From positions 1 through 8,529 of the forward strand of contig CAYYTU010000103.1 in NCBI GenBank assembly GCA_964474655.1: 8,529 bases of DNA, in the 5' to 3' direction. The notes under the pieces are model-generated. The model was not told the DNA's origin. It worked only from the letters and a program-made list of their open reading frames with translations, and did no database searches. Position 1 is the stretch's first letter, and each line of letters starts with the position of its first letter. Source of the stretch: CAYYTU01 sp964474655 (GTDB lineage Bacteria > Chloroflexota > Anaerolineae > B4-G1). The position numbers were made by a program, and so were the translations under genes. This document shows positions 1 through 5,425 of this stretch, piece by piece.

Positions 1-14
1 CCCTCGCACCAATG

Positions 15-42
15 TTGACATTATAGCTATTATACATATAAT
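15..42 (+). promoter_or_regulatory. Sigma-70-type promoter of the antitoxin gene
   Basis: A perfect -35 hexamer TTGACA (15-20) is followed by a 16-base spacer and a perfect -10 hexamer TATAAT (37-42). Transcription would start near 49-51, leaving a leader of about 70 bases before the ATG at 120. The surrounding DNA is AT-rich, unlike the coding sequence. A match to both hexamers at near-optimal spacing is rare by chance, so an active promoter is likely. The -10 box is embedded in a palindrome (27-44), which points to autoregulation. Confidence 0.8.
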
Positions 43-44
43 AG
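27..44. promoter_or_regulatory. Palindromic operator overlapping the -10 box
   Basis: CTATTATA-CA-TATAATAG is a perfect inverted repeat with 8-base arms and a 2-base centre, and its right arm contains the -10 hexamer. Phd/YefM-type antitoxins are known to bind palindromes at their own promoters as dimers and repress them. The position here fits that model: bound protein would block RNA polymerase. That the downstream antitoxin is the ligand is inferred. Confidence 0.6.
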
Positions 45-108
45 AGCATCAGTCTCAATGATCTCTTTCAACATTGCTAACAGTTGGTGACAACTGGTGA
101 CATCTATT

Positions 109-115
109 GGAGGAG
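109..115 (+). promoter_or_regulatory. Ribosome binding site deciding the antitoxin start
   Basis: GGAGGAG lies 4 bases before the ATG at 120. This strong Shine-Dalgarno sequence selects that ATG over an in-frame TTG at 84, which would add 12 residues and place the ribosome site inside the coding sequence. Confidence 0.75.
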
Positions 116-119
116 TAAA

Positions 120-341
120 ATGCCTGTCAGCGTGAGTAAGTTAAGCCGGAGTCTATCTGAATATTTGAATCGCGCTGCTTACGGCGCCGAGCGCATTGTG
201 GTTACCAGTCGCGGCAACCCCAAGGCGGCTATCGTCAGCATTGATGACCTGCGCCGGTTGCAGGATATTGAGGGCTGGGATCCAGAGGACTTGCTGGATG
301 ATCGCGACACTACAAAAGCTGAGCTAACGGCTGTCGGATAG
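120..341 (+). CDS. Phd/YefM-family type II antitoxin, apparently orphan
   Basis: This encodes a 73-residue protein. Its N-terminal half has the Phd/YefM pattern: a short strand, then the SKLSRSLSEYLNRA helix (about residues 6-19), then the strand-turn-strand IVVTSRGNPKAAIVS (26-40) that ends in an IDDLRRL helix. This fold binds operator DNA as a dimer. The C-terminal part (50-73) is acidic, as expected for a flexible toxin-neutralising segment, but it is short for the family. No toxin gene (PIN, RelE/YoeB or Doc type) follows within the next 262 bases on either strand, whereas most family members have one immediately downstream. Either the toxin was lost, lies upstream outside the window, or the protein works as a stand-alone repressor. 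The frame just past the stop, shifted by one base, reads a helix-like tail (IEKALDEIYLRRKRSMT, to 391), so a frameshift may have shortened the gene. The start is supported by GGAGGAG at 109-115. Confidence 0.8.
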   Translation: MPVSVSKLSRSLSEYLNRAAYGAERIVVTSRGNPKAAIVSIDDLRRLQDIEGWDPEDLLDDRDTTKAELTAVG

Positions 342-423
342 AAAAGGCTTTGGATGAGATTTACCTTAGACGCAAGAGGAGTATGACGTAAGCGGCGTGA
401 TGGAGACGTGATAGAAAGGAAAA

Positions 424-447
424 AGCGCCAGGTGGGGGCCTGGCGCT
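424..447 (+). terminator. Hairpin AGCGCCAGG/CCTGGCGCT, likely antitoxin terminator
   Basis: A perfect 9-base stem (424-432 with 439-447) closes a 6-base G-rich loop. It is GC-rich and stable, and lies about 80 bases after the antitoxin stop codon. A second 6-base stem (GAGAAG 452-457 with CTTCTC 467-472) follows directly and runs into TTTCC. The first hairpin has no T-run, so intrinsic termination would depend on the pair; one alternative is an mRNA-stabilising structure. Confidence 0.45.
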
Positions 448-522
448 GGCGGAGAAGCGTGGGCCACTTCTCTTTCCGTATGTATGAAGTATAACATAAA
501 GAGGAGTGTCTGACAAGAATGT

Positions 523-550
523 GCCCACCTTTTCCTCAAAGGTGGGCTTT
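523..550 (+). terminator. Rho-independent terminator-like hairpin or leader attenuator
   Basis: GCCCACCTTT (523-532) pairs perfectly with AAAGGTGGGC (538-547) across a 5-base loop, followed by TTTATG. The 10-base stem is stable but the T-tract is short. It lies only 54 bases before the ATG of the wHTH gene, so it could end transcription from the left or act as an attenuator in that gene's leader. Confidence 0.5.
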
Positions 551-603
551 ATGCTTCAAAGCCCCACGCGCTGTTCTAAACCTTATCATCGGATGGGGGC
601 ACT

Positions 604-1653
604 ATGCACGAAGACGACGAACTTGCTGTCATCACAGAGGGCTACACCCGGGATCGCCATTGGGAGATCGTCTACCACGATTTGATAGACCTGTACGGTC
701 CTAAAATCGGCCTGGACGGCATCGGGCTATGGGTGACTTATAAGCGGTTTGTACAGCACAATCCCGATCATCTTTTGACCGATAAGGCCTGGCCTTCACA
801 TCGTGGCTTGCTGGCTCCCCTGTTCAAAGTCGGGCAGACGAGTTTACGTAACACGCGGCGGGACCTGGTTGACGCAGGACTGATTGAGGTGACCAAGGGA
901 CGGGACTTAGCCCGCCGTTCGCGGGAGGACTATGACCAGCAAGTCCTGACCTGGCACGAGGAGGGCAAGCCGCGCAAGCCTGTCCGGCGCATTACGCTGG
1001 AGCAGCTGGCAGCTATGGGGATTCAAAATCCCTCGCGCACGCTTTTCATCGAGGTCAACGACCCACTCTCTTTCCATAGCTTTTGCGAGCGCTTTCTGCT
1101 TACCTATTCGCCTCAGGTCACGAGCCACAACGACGAGGGGCGACCTGTCTGGAATATGGCGTTTGATGATTATGACGGTCTCATCCGAGGACCTAATCGG
1201 CTCCTGGCCGCCACCCGGTACATTGAGGATAACCTCTGCGCCCGACCGGCTGATCGCGAGCATTGGCCACTTGTTACTGAGCAGCAGATTCGCTCACTGC
1301 TTCGTTGCAAGCCTGATGACAAGGAGACGATCAACATCCGAAATCGCTTGCTGGAACACCGATCTGCAGTGACCAGGCCTGCGGATCGCTCCCCCACCCC
1401 CACGCAAGAACCTTCCTCCCTCCCTGATGATGTGCTGAATATGCTCCGACGCCTGCGTTGGAACGGTTCCACAGCCGAGGTCGCAGCTCACTTCGCTCAA
1501 GACCCAGACCGGGTTTACGAGTTGCTGAATTACTGGTTGGATCACCGCGACGAGGTGGACAATCCAGCGGCGGCCTTCCGGCAAGCATTACGCTACGCTC
1601 CGACGACTTTGGCGGAGATTTCCCCGGACGAGTTGCAAGATTTGGCCTTCTGA
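604..1653 (+). CDS. Winged-helix protein, DnaD/replication-initiator-like
   Basis: This is a 349-residue soluble protein without signal peptide or membrane segment. Residues about 18-98 read as a winged helix-turn-helix domain: a hydrophobic helix around YHDLIDLYGPKIGLDGIGLW, a middle with the recognition-helix pattern VGQTSLRNTRRDLVDAGLIEV (76-96), and the beta wing. This pattern resembles the N-terminal domains of DnaD-like primosome proteins and plasmid replication initiators. Residues 100-130 are highly charged. A Pro/Ser linker (258-275) leads to a second small helical domain (about 278-335) with an STAEVAAHFAQDPDRVYELL helix pair and a NPAAAFRQALR end, as seen in proteins of this type. 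The start ATG at 604 has GGATGGGGG upstream. Iteron-like dyad repeats begin 7 bases after the stop codon, which fits a protein that binds DNA next to its own gene. The DNA-binding call is fairly secure; the replication role is inference. A transcriptional regulator is the main alternative. Confidence 0.6.
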   Translation: MHEDDELAVITEGYTRDRHWEIVYHDLIDLYGPKIGLDGIGLWVTYKRFVQHNPDHLLTDKAWPSHRGLLAPLFKVGQTSLRNTRRDLVDAGLIEVTKGRDLARRSREDYDQQVLTWHEEGKPRKPVRRITLEQLAAMGIQNPSRTLFIEVNDPLSFHSFCERFLLTYSPQVTSHNDEGRPVWNMAFDDYDGLIRGPNRLLAATRYIEDNLCARPADREHWPLVTEQQIRSLLRCKPDDKETINIRNRLLEHRSAVTRPADRSPTPTQEPSSLPDDVLNMLRRLRWNGSTAEVAAHFAQDPDRVYELLNYWLDHRDEVDNPAAAFRQALRYAPTTLAEISPDELQDLAF

Positions 1654-1659
1654 GGGGGG

Positions 1660-1681
1660 CTTGCTACGTTTCAGATGCAAG
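1660..1681 (+). repeat. Isolated copy of the 22-base dyad repeat
   Basis: This single 22-base unit has CTTGC at its left end, GCAAG at its right end and a 12-base centre (TACGTTTCAGAT). It starts 7 bases after the wHTH stop codon. It differs at only two positions from the unit at 1809-1830 (read in reverse) and from the unit at 1833-1854. It can fold as a 5-base stem with a 12-base loop. Confidence 0.75.
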
Positions 1682-1784
1682 CTTGGTCTGTGGACGATCT
1701 AAATTGGCTATACGAAATGAAGGGGGTAGGGGAAAGCACCGGCACGCACCAAGTGGGGTCTGTGCTCATATATATTCTGTTATT

Positions 1785-1878
1785 CTTATGCACTCGTAGA
1801 TGCAAGCCCTTGCATCCAAAACGTAGCAAGCCCTTGCTTTGTTTCAGATGCAAGGCCTTGCTACGTATCGAGTGCAAG
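1785..1878. repeat. Four 24-base-period dyad repeats forming one large imperfect palindrome
   Basis: Four 22-base units lie at 1785-1806, 1809-1830, 1833-1854 and 1857-1878, separated by CC, CC and GC. Each ends in GCAAG, and three of the four begin with CTTGC. The first two units are inverted relative to the last two, so the block is an imperfect palindrome about 94 bases long centred at 1831/1832, able to form a long hairpin or cruciform. The first unit is the most degenerate and contains TTATGCACT (1786-1794), one base off the relaxed DnaA-box form TTATNCACA. An AT-rich stretch (1767-1789) flanks the block on its left. A fixed period, dyad units and an adjacent initiator-like gene resemble plasmid iterons. 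A dispersed palindromic element (REP or MITE type) is equally possible. Confidence 0.7.
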
Positions 1879-1983
1879 GGGTAATTCCCCTCCCCCGCTG
1901 TTGATCGGTAGGCAAAGAGGTAGAATCCTCATATTAGTTTCAAGCGAAACCGGGATGACCTTACGTTGTCGCCGAAGGCAGCT

Positions 1984-2721
1984 TCAGTTATGGTTGGGAG
2001 AAGGGTCGTAAGAAGGCGGGGTTTGATTGGTATCTGGGTCTAACTCCGACTCTGTATTTTCGGATTCTTCGACAGGTTCTAGAAGTTCACCACGCTCGCG
2101 TTTTCTGTAGAAGTAGTAAAACCCTCCCACGAGAGCCAGAACGAAGACGATCTGAACAATAGTCTCGACGCTCTCGAATCCCTCCATAAAGGACTCGGTC
2201 GCTGCAAGCCCAGTAAACCCAATGTAGAGGAAAAACAGGTTTCGGAAAACGCTACCGATGCCGGTTCCAATGGCGAAGACTTTGTAGTTCATCTTGATCA
2301 GACCACAGACGACAGAGATCGGAGAGCTGGGCATGACGGGGATGCTGCGGAAGAAAATCAGCGTCAGATAGTCCCGTGCCGTGCCGTTGAACCGGGAGCC
2401 GATCTGTTCGATCTCCTGATGGGAGACACCCAGAAAACTGCCAAATTTGCCGATGACAATATCTTCTGCCACGTCAGCTATGAGGTAGAGGAAACTGGTG
2501 CCAGTCACACGCCCAGCGGCCCCGATGATGGAGACCATGATCAAGTAGATCATCGGATGGCCCTGGGCCTGCGCGATGCTCCCGGTGATGGTCATCACGA
2601 AGGGGGAAGGGATGGGAGCAAAGATCTCCTCAACGATAGTGCCGAAGAAGGTAAATATTTCTAGCGGAACCTGGTTTGCCATGGCCTCCAGGTAGGCCAT
2701 CAGTTCAGTAAAGAGTTGCAT
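1984..2721 (-). CDS. DedA/VTT-domain inner membrane protein
   Basis: This is a 245-residue multi-pass membrane protein of the DedA (SNARE-associated/VTT) family, whose members are linked to lipid-carrier flipping and membrane homeostasis. Visible family marks are the EEIFAPIPSP segment (31-40), the conserved Gly/Arg region GAAGRVTG (67-74) before a hydrophobic stretch, and the FFRSIPVMPSSP segment (123-134) with the typical F-R-x-x-P. The last transmembrane helix (about 186-204) is followed by YRKRER, a positive-inside mark. A hydrophilic acidic tail of about 38 residues then has Pro and Asn near its end, which is longer than usual. The ATG at 2721 is chosen because AAGGA lies 7 bases upstream and the protein then begins directly with the VTT-type sequence. 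Extension to 2874 would add an unrelated Cys/Ser-rich segment translated from a hairpin region. The gene is read in the same direction as the phosphatase gene, 250 bases downstream of it, with hairpins between them, so it is probably a separate transcript. The substrate is unknown. Confidence 0.85.
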   Translation of the reverse strand: MQLFTELMAYLEAMANQVPLEIFTFFGTIVEEIFAPIPSPFVMTITGSIAQAQGHPMIYLIMVSIIGAAGRVTGTSFLYLIADVAEDIVIGKFGSFLGVSHQEIEQIGSRFNGTARDYLTLIFFRSIPVMPSSPISVVCGLIKMNYKVFAIGTGIGSVFRNLFFLYIGFTGLAATESFMEGFESVETIVQIVFVLALVGGFYYFYRKRERGELLEPVEESENTESELDPDTNQTPPSYDPSPNHN

Positions 2722-2728
2722 AGTGATG

Positions 2729-2733
2729 TCCTT
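2729..2733 (-). promoter_or_regulatory. Ribosome binding site deciding the DedA-family start
   Basis: On the minus strand AAGGA lies 7 bases before the ATG at 2721. None of the upstream in-frame starts has a comparable site. Confidence 0.6.
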
Positions 2734-2823
2734 ATTCTCTTCGTATGAGCCAGGGGTTGTCCTATCCCTGGCGATCGATAGTTTGCTGGTCATGCAAGAG
2801 CAATTTGCGGGGTTAGTGTAGCA

Positions 2824-2846
2824 CATCTGGCACAAAACGCCAGATG
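2824..2846. other. Short hairpin upstream of the DedA-family gene
   Basis: CATCTGGC (2824-2831) and GCCAGATG (2839-2846) form a perfect 8-base inverted repeat with a 7-base A-rich centre. On the minus strand it precedes TACACT, a possible -10 box, though no -35 is evident at proper spacing. It could be an operator or an RNA hairpin; I cannot tell which. Confidence 0.4.
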
Positions 2847-2870
2847 AAGAGAATGAGGCACTGCGGGGTG

Positions 2871-2913
2871 ACAATCGTCCTCATCTCCTACCTCTGGGGA
2901 TGAGGACGATTGT
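2871..2913 (-). terminator. Very stable 15-base-stem hairpin after the kinase/phosphatase genes
   Basis: ACAATCGTCCTCATC (2871-2885) is exactly complementary to GATGAGGACGATTGT (2899-2913). Three further pairs (one of them G-T) shrink the loop to about 7 bases. It lies some 60 bases past the phosphatase stop codon in the gap before the DedA gene. No T-run follows the stem on the minus strand (it reads CACCCCG), so this is not a textbook intrinsic terminator. It may protect the 3' end of the operon mRNA, assist factor-dependent termination, or be a protein-binding site. Confidence 0.5.
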
Positions 2914-2971
2914 GTTACTTGCTGATCGACATAGAGCCTTCTGATAATGCTAACTTGCGAGTGCCGAGGGG

Positions 2972-4132
2972 TTATCGTGAGGGACCGTCGTCACCACCAC
3001 CACCACCGCCGTTTCCACCACCGCCATTGCCGCCGCCGCCCCCACCCCCGGATTGATCAGGAGTAGGCGATGGAGGCGCGGGAGTTGGTGTAGGAGGTGG
3101 ATCTGTTGGACGCAGGGTTGGACGAGGAGTGAAGGTAGCCGTTGCCGGGACCGGGGTTGAAGTAGGTTCGCGATCTCCCTCCTCCTCTGATGAATCGGTC
3201 ATCTCAAGTGGCGTGGGGGTCAAAGTGGGAGCAGAGGTACTTTCGACCTCGATCTTGGCGAGGGGCGTCGCGGTGGGAGAGGATAGCAAGTCATTGTTTC
3301 CATCGCCCCCTCCTCCTGTGGGTAACAGCAACGCCAGGATAGCTGCCAAGCCAACGAGCGCAGTACCACCAGCTCCAACCCAGGCCCATTGTTTCTTGGA
3401 AGAAGCTGGTGCCTTACCGCCGTATTGAATAACAGCCACGGAGATGTTATCCCCCGTACCCAATCGATTTGCCAGCCCGACTAATTGCTGAGATGCAGCC
3501 TCCGGCGCATATTTATCCACCACACGGGCGATGTCCGTCCCATCGGCCACGTCAGTCAGGCCATCGGAGCATAAGACGATAGTATCATCCTCTTGCAAGG
3601 TCTCTGTGGTAACGTCTACCTCCACCGAGGAACGTCGCGCGCCTCCTAGCCATCGGGTCAACGCGCCATAGTTATCGTCGTCCTCAAGCCAGACATGATC
3701 GCGCGTCAGGAGGCGGGCCTCTCCACCGCGGATCAGGTAAGCGCGGCTATCTCCAACATGAGCTATGTAGATGGTTCCTTCGCGTACGACAGCTGCAACA
3801 AGGGTGGTGCTCATCTCCGCCCACGCTCGCACTTTTTGGGCCAGTTCGTAGAGCGCTTCATGAGCTGTCTTGGTGGCTTCACGCAGGCTTTCTCCGATAT
3901 CCTTTGTGGTTTCGTCATAGAAGTGTTCGCTGATGATGGTGGCGGCCATACTGCTGGCTGTTTGACCACCTTCCTGTCCTCCCGTACCATCGGCCACGAT
4001 GTAAAGCCGTCCACGTTGGTTTATCTTCTCATCCTCGATATTCTCACAAGTGTAGACGGCATCCTCGTTGTTGCGTCTTCCGCCGGGATCTGTATGTGCA
4101 GCGCCGTAAATAGGTATCTTCTTTTCGTCCAT
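2972..4132 (-). CDS. Membrane-anchored PP2C-family Ser/Thr protein phosphatase
   Basis: This 386-residue protein removes phosphate from Ser/Thr-phosphorylated proteins with two metal ions. The PPM/PP2C domain covers about 5-238. Visible motifs are GGRRNNED (17-24, phosphate and metal binding), VADGTGG (46-52, metal Asp48, usually DGMGG), MSTTLVA (107-113), HVGDSRAYLI (125-134), LCSDGLTD (188-195, Asp190) and GTGDNISV (225-232, Asp228), so all core metal ligands appear intact. After the domain come KKQW and a single hydrophobic helix (249-271), then an outer tail of about 115 residues. The tail is Pro/Thr-rich, shares a stretch with the neighbouring kinase, and ends in a glycine run with two Asn (362-380) and DDGPSR. 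The catalytic domain would sit in the cytoplasm. GGAGGA (4138-4143) lies 5 bases before the ATG, and the kinase gene ends 29 bases upstream, so the two are very likely co-transcribed and the phosphatase counteracts the kinase. Confidence 0.92.
   Translation of the reverse strand: MDEKKIPIYGAAHTDPGGRRNNEDAVYTCENIEDEKINQRGRLYIVADGTGGQEGGQTASSMAATIISEHFYDETTKDIGESLREATKTAHEALYELAQKVRAWAEMSTTLVAAVVREGTIYIAHVGDSRAYLIRGGEARLLTRDHVWLEDDDNYGALTRWLGGARRSSVEVDVTTETLQEDDTIVLCSDGLTDVADGTDIARVVDKYAPEAASQQLVGLANRLGTGDNISVAVIQYGGKAPASSKKQWAWVGAGGTALVGLAAILALLLPTGGGGDGNNDLLSSPTATPLAKIEVESTSAPTLTPTPLEMTDSSEEEGDREPTSTPVPATATFTPRPTLRPTDPPPTPTPAPPSPTPDQSGGGGGGGNGGGGNGGGGGGDDGPSR
2993..3049 (-). repeat. Glycine-run-encoding low-complexity tract in the phosphatase gene
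   Basis: The plus strand here is an imperfect CCN triplet run (CCA, CCG, CCC with two TTN/ATT interruptions) that encodes 17 Gly and 2 Asn. Such tracts vary in length by replication slippage, so the tail length may differ between strains. Nothing about this tract suggests a catalytic role. Confidence 0.8.
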
Positions 4133-4161
4133 CCTTGTCCTCCAATTTATCTTTCTGGTCT

Positions 4162-5382
4162 TTATTCCGAAGTAGCCGGTGTCGATGTCGGGGGTAACGT
4201 GGGGTGCGGCGTATAAGTAGCCGTCGCTGGAACCGGGGTAGATGTAGGCTCTCGGGTTGTCGTTGGTTCTTCGGCTGGCGTTTGCGTAGGTGTGGCAGTT
4301 TCTGCAGCTGGCGTCTCCGTGTTCACATCCTGCTGAACGCTAGAGGACGTCGAAGTAACAACGATCGGTTGTGGAGTAGATGTGATTTCTTGTTGAGCGA
4401 TGAAATACCCCCCCGGGGCTCCCACGCCGATCCCGATGAGTACTCCCAGCGCCAGGCTGAGGAGAGGGTGGACATTGTGTCGTTCTGTGAATTTGTCATA
4501 GGCCTCTTGCGGCAATGCCTCCAGGTCGTTGACAAAAGCCCGAGCGGAACCGTATCGATCCTTCGGCTCTTTTGCCAACGCTCGCTGGAGGGTGGAGGCC
4601 AACTGCGGTTGGTCGATGGTCTCTGGCAGGTCAGGATCTTCGTAGACGATCTGATGTAACATAGCCACGTCGTTTTTGGCCTGGAAAGGTAGATGTCCGG
4701 TGATCATCTCGTAGAAAATCACCGCCAGGGAGTAGATATCCGATGCCGGGCCGACGTCAACGGTATCCCCCTGTGCCAGACGAGCCTGCTCCGGGGAGGC
4801 ATATTCGACGGTAAGAGAGGTCTGGTTAGAGGCGATTCTCCCTTTGGGCCTCGCGATGCCGAAATCCGTCAGGACGCTTTCAATTTTATTCTTTTTGGGG
4901 TCTTTTCGAAAGAGAATATTACTGGGTTTGACGTCCAGATGAATGATGCCAGCCTGATGAGCAGTATCAAGGGCGCTCGCAATCTGTCGCACTACTTCTA
5001 TAGATCGGGATAGACTCAATTGTTTACGATGTTTCAGCCAGTCATCCAACGATCCGCCCGCCATAAACTCCATCGCGAAATACCAACAACCGCTCTTGGG
5101 ATCCTTGACGATGTGATCGCTGACGCCTCCTCCGAGCGGGGTAGGCAGTATTTTGATGATGTGAGGGTGCTCCAGGTTTGTGGCCTTCAGAAAAGATGTC
5201 TCATCTTTGAGAAAGCCACCTAAGCCGGCTTGAGCTACCTTCAAAGCAACAATATCGCCGTTACCCATCTTTGCTCTGTAAACGATGGCCATGCCACCAA
5301 TACCTCCTGGAACGGTATTGAGGATGACATAGGGGCCAATGCATGTGCCTTTGGGCAGTGCTTCTATAGTTCTATTTCCCAT
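4162..5382 (-). CDS. Hanks-type Ser/Thr protein kinase with one membrane anchor
   Basis: This 406-residue transmembrane kinase phosphorylates Ser/Thr of partner proteins. The kinase domain (about 16-292) shows a nucleotide-binding loop GGIGGMAIVY (26-35, third Gly replaced by Ala32), the ATP-anchoring Lys48 in VALKVA, helix-C Glu61, hinge region AMEFMAGGSL (103-112), catalytic loop HLDVKPSN (148-155, Asp150, Lys152, Asn155), DFG (173-175), an activation segment ending in TVEYASPEQ (191-199), the structural Asp215 in DIYSLAVIFYEMITG and the late Arg276. The catalytic loop reads HLD rather than HRD, making it a non-RD kinase. A basic/amphipathic linker leads to one membrane helix (about 305-328). 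The outer tail of about 78 residues is Thr/Pro-rich with no PASTA repeats, unlike PknB of Actinobacteria and Firmicutes. The start ATG has AAAGGGAAAAGG upstream. The gene lies between the VWA-FHA gene (43-base gap) and the phosphatase gene (29-base gap), a writer/eraser/reader arrangement. Confidence 0.92.
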   Translation of the reverse strand: MGNRTIEALPKGTCIGPYVILNTVPGGIGGMAIVYRAKMGNGDIVALKVAQAGLGGFLKDETSFLKATNLEHPHIIKILPTPLGGGVSDHIVKDPKSGCWYFAMEFMAGGSLDDWLKHRKQLSLSRSIEVVRQIASALDTAHQAGIIHLDVKPSNILFRKDPKKNKIESVLTDFGIARPKGRIASNQTSLTVEYASPEQARLAQGDTVDVGPASDIYSLAVIFYEMITGHLPFQAKNDVAMLHQIVYEDPDLPETIDQPQLASTLQRALAKEPKDRYGSARAFVNDLEALPQEAYDKFTERHNVHPLLSLALGVLIGIGVGAPGGYFIAQQEITSTPQPIVVTSTSSSVQQDVNTETPAAETATPTQTPAEEPTTTREPTSTPVPATATYTPHPTLPPTSTPATSE

Positions 5383-5425
5383 ACCTTTTCCCTTTTCTAT
5401 CTATGTTGTCGATGAGCCCATGATG

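Larger units (their letters stand above)
342..603. other. Non-coding gap with three hairpins between antitoxin and wHTH gene
   Basis: No convincing gene is present on either strand. The stretch holds a possible frameshifted antitoxin tail (338-391), two adjacent hairpins (424-447 and 452-472), a weak -10-like TATAAC near 490, and a terminator-like hairpin at 523-547. The ribosome site for the next gene is the purine-rich GGATGGGGG (591-599) before the ATG at 604. Confidence 0.5.
1654..1983. other. Non-coding stretch downstream of the wHTH gene, repeat-rich
   Basis: No gene is supported over these 330 bases; the short open frames here simply read through the repeats. Besides the 22-base elements, GGTCTGTG occurs twice (near 1684 and 1757), and CTTGGT near 1682 is matched by ACCAAG near 1748. 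On the right, a small GTTTC-AAGC-GAAAC hairpin lies about 40 bases beyond the DedA stop codon and may help end that minus-strand transcript. The wHTH and DedA genes converge on this stretch. Confidence 0.5.

Noticed and set aside
84..119. Longer antitoxin start at TTG 84
   Set aside because: It would place the strong GGAGGAG site inside the gene, and the added residues do not match the family; the ATG at 120 is better.
519..704. Possible 61-residue plus-strand gene
   Set aside because: It is largely the 523-547 hairpin and then overlaps the wHTH gene in another frame, with no protein-like pattern.
1785..1878. CRISPR array
   Set aside because: Repeats alternate in orientation, spacers are only two bases, and there are no cas genes.
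1915..1935. tRNA T-arm-like GGTAGAATCC
   Set aside because: It lacks the TTC of a T-loop, and no anticodon or acceptor stems can be drawn around it.
2722..2874. N-terminal extension of the DedA-family protein
   Set aside because: The added 51 residues have no resemblance to the family, include a hairpin region, and lack a better ribosome site than the one before 2721.
3695..4216. Open frame of 173 codons on the plus strand
   Set aside because: It is antisense to the clear phosphatase gene and has no recognisable pattern; such shadows are common opposite biased codon use.
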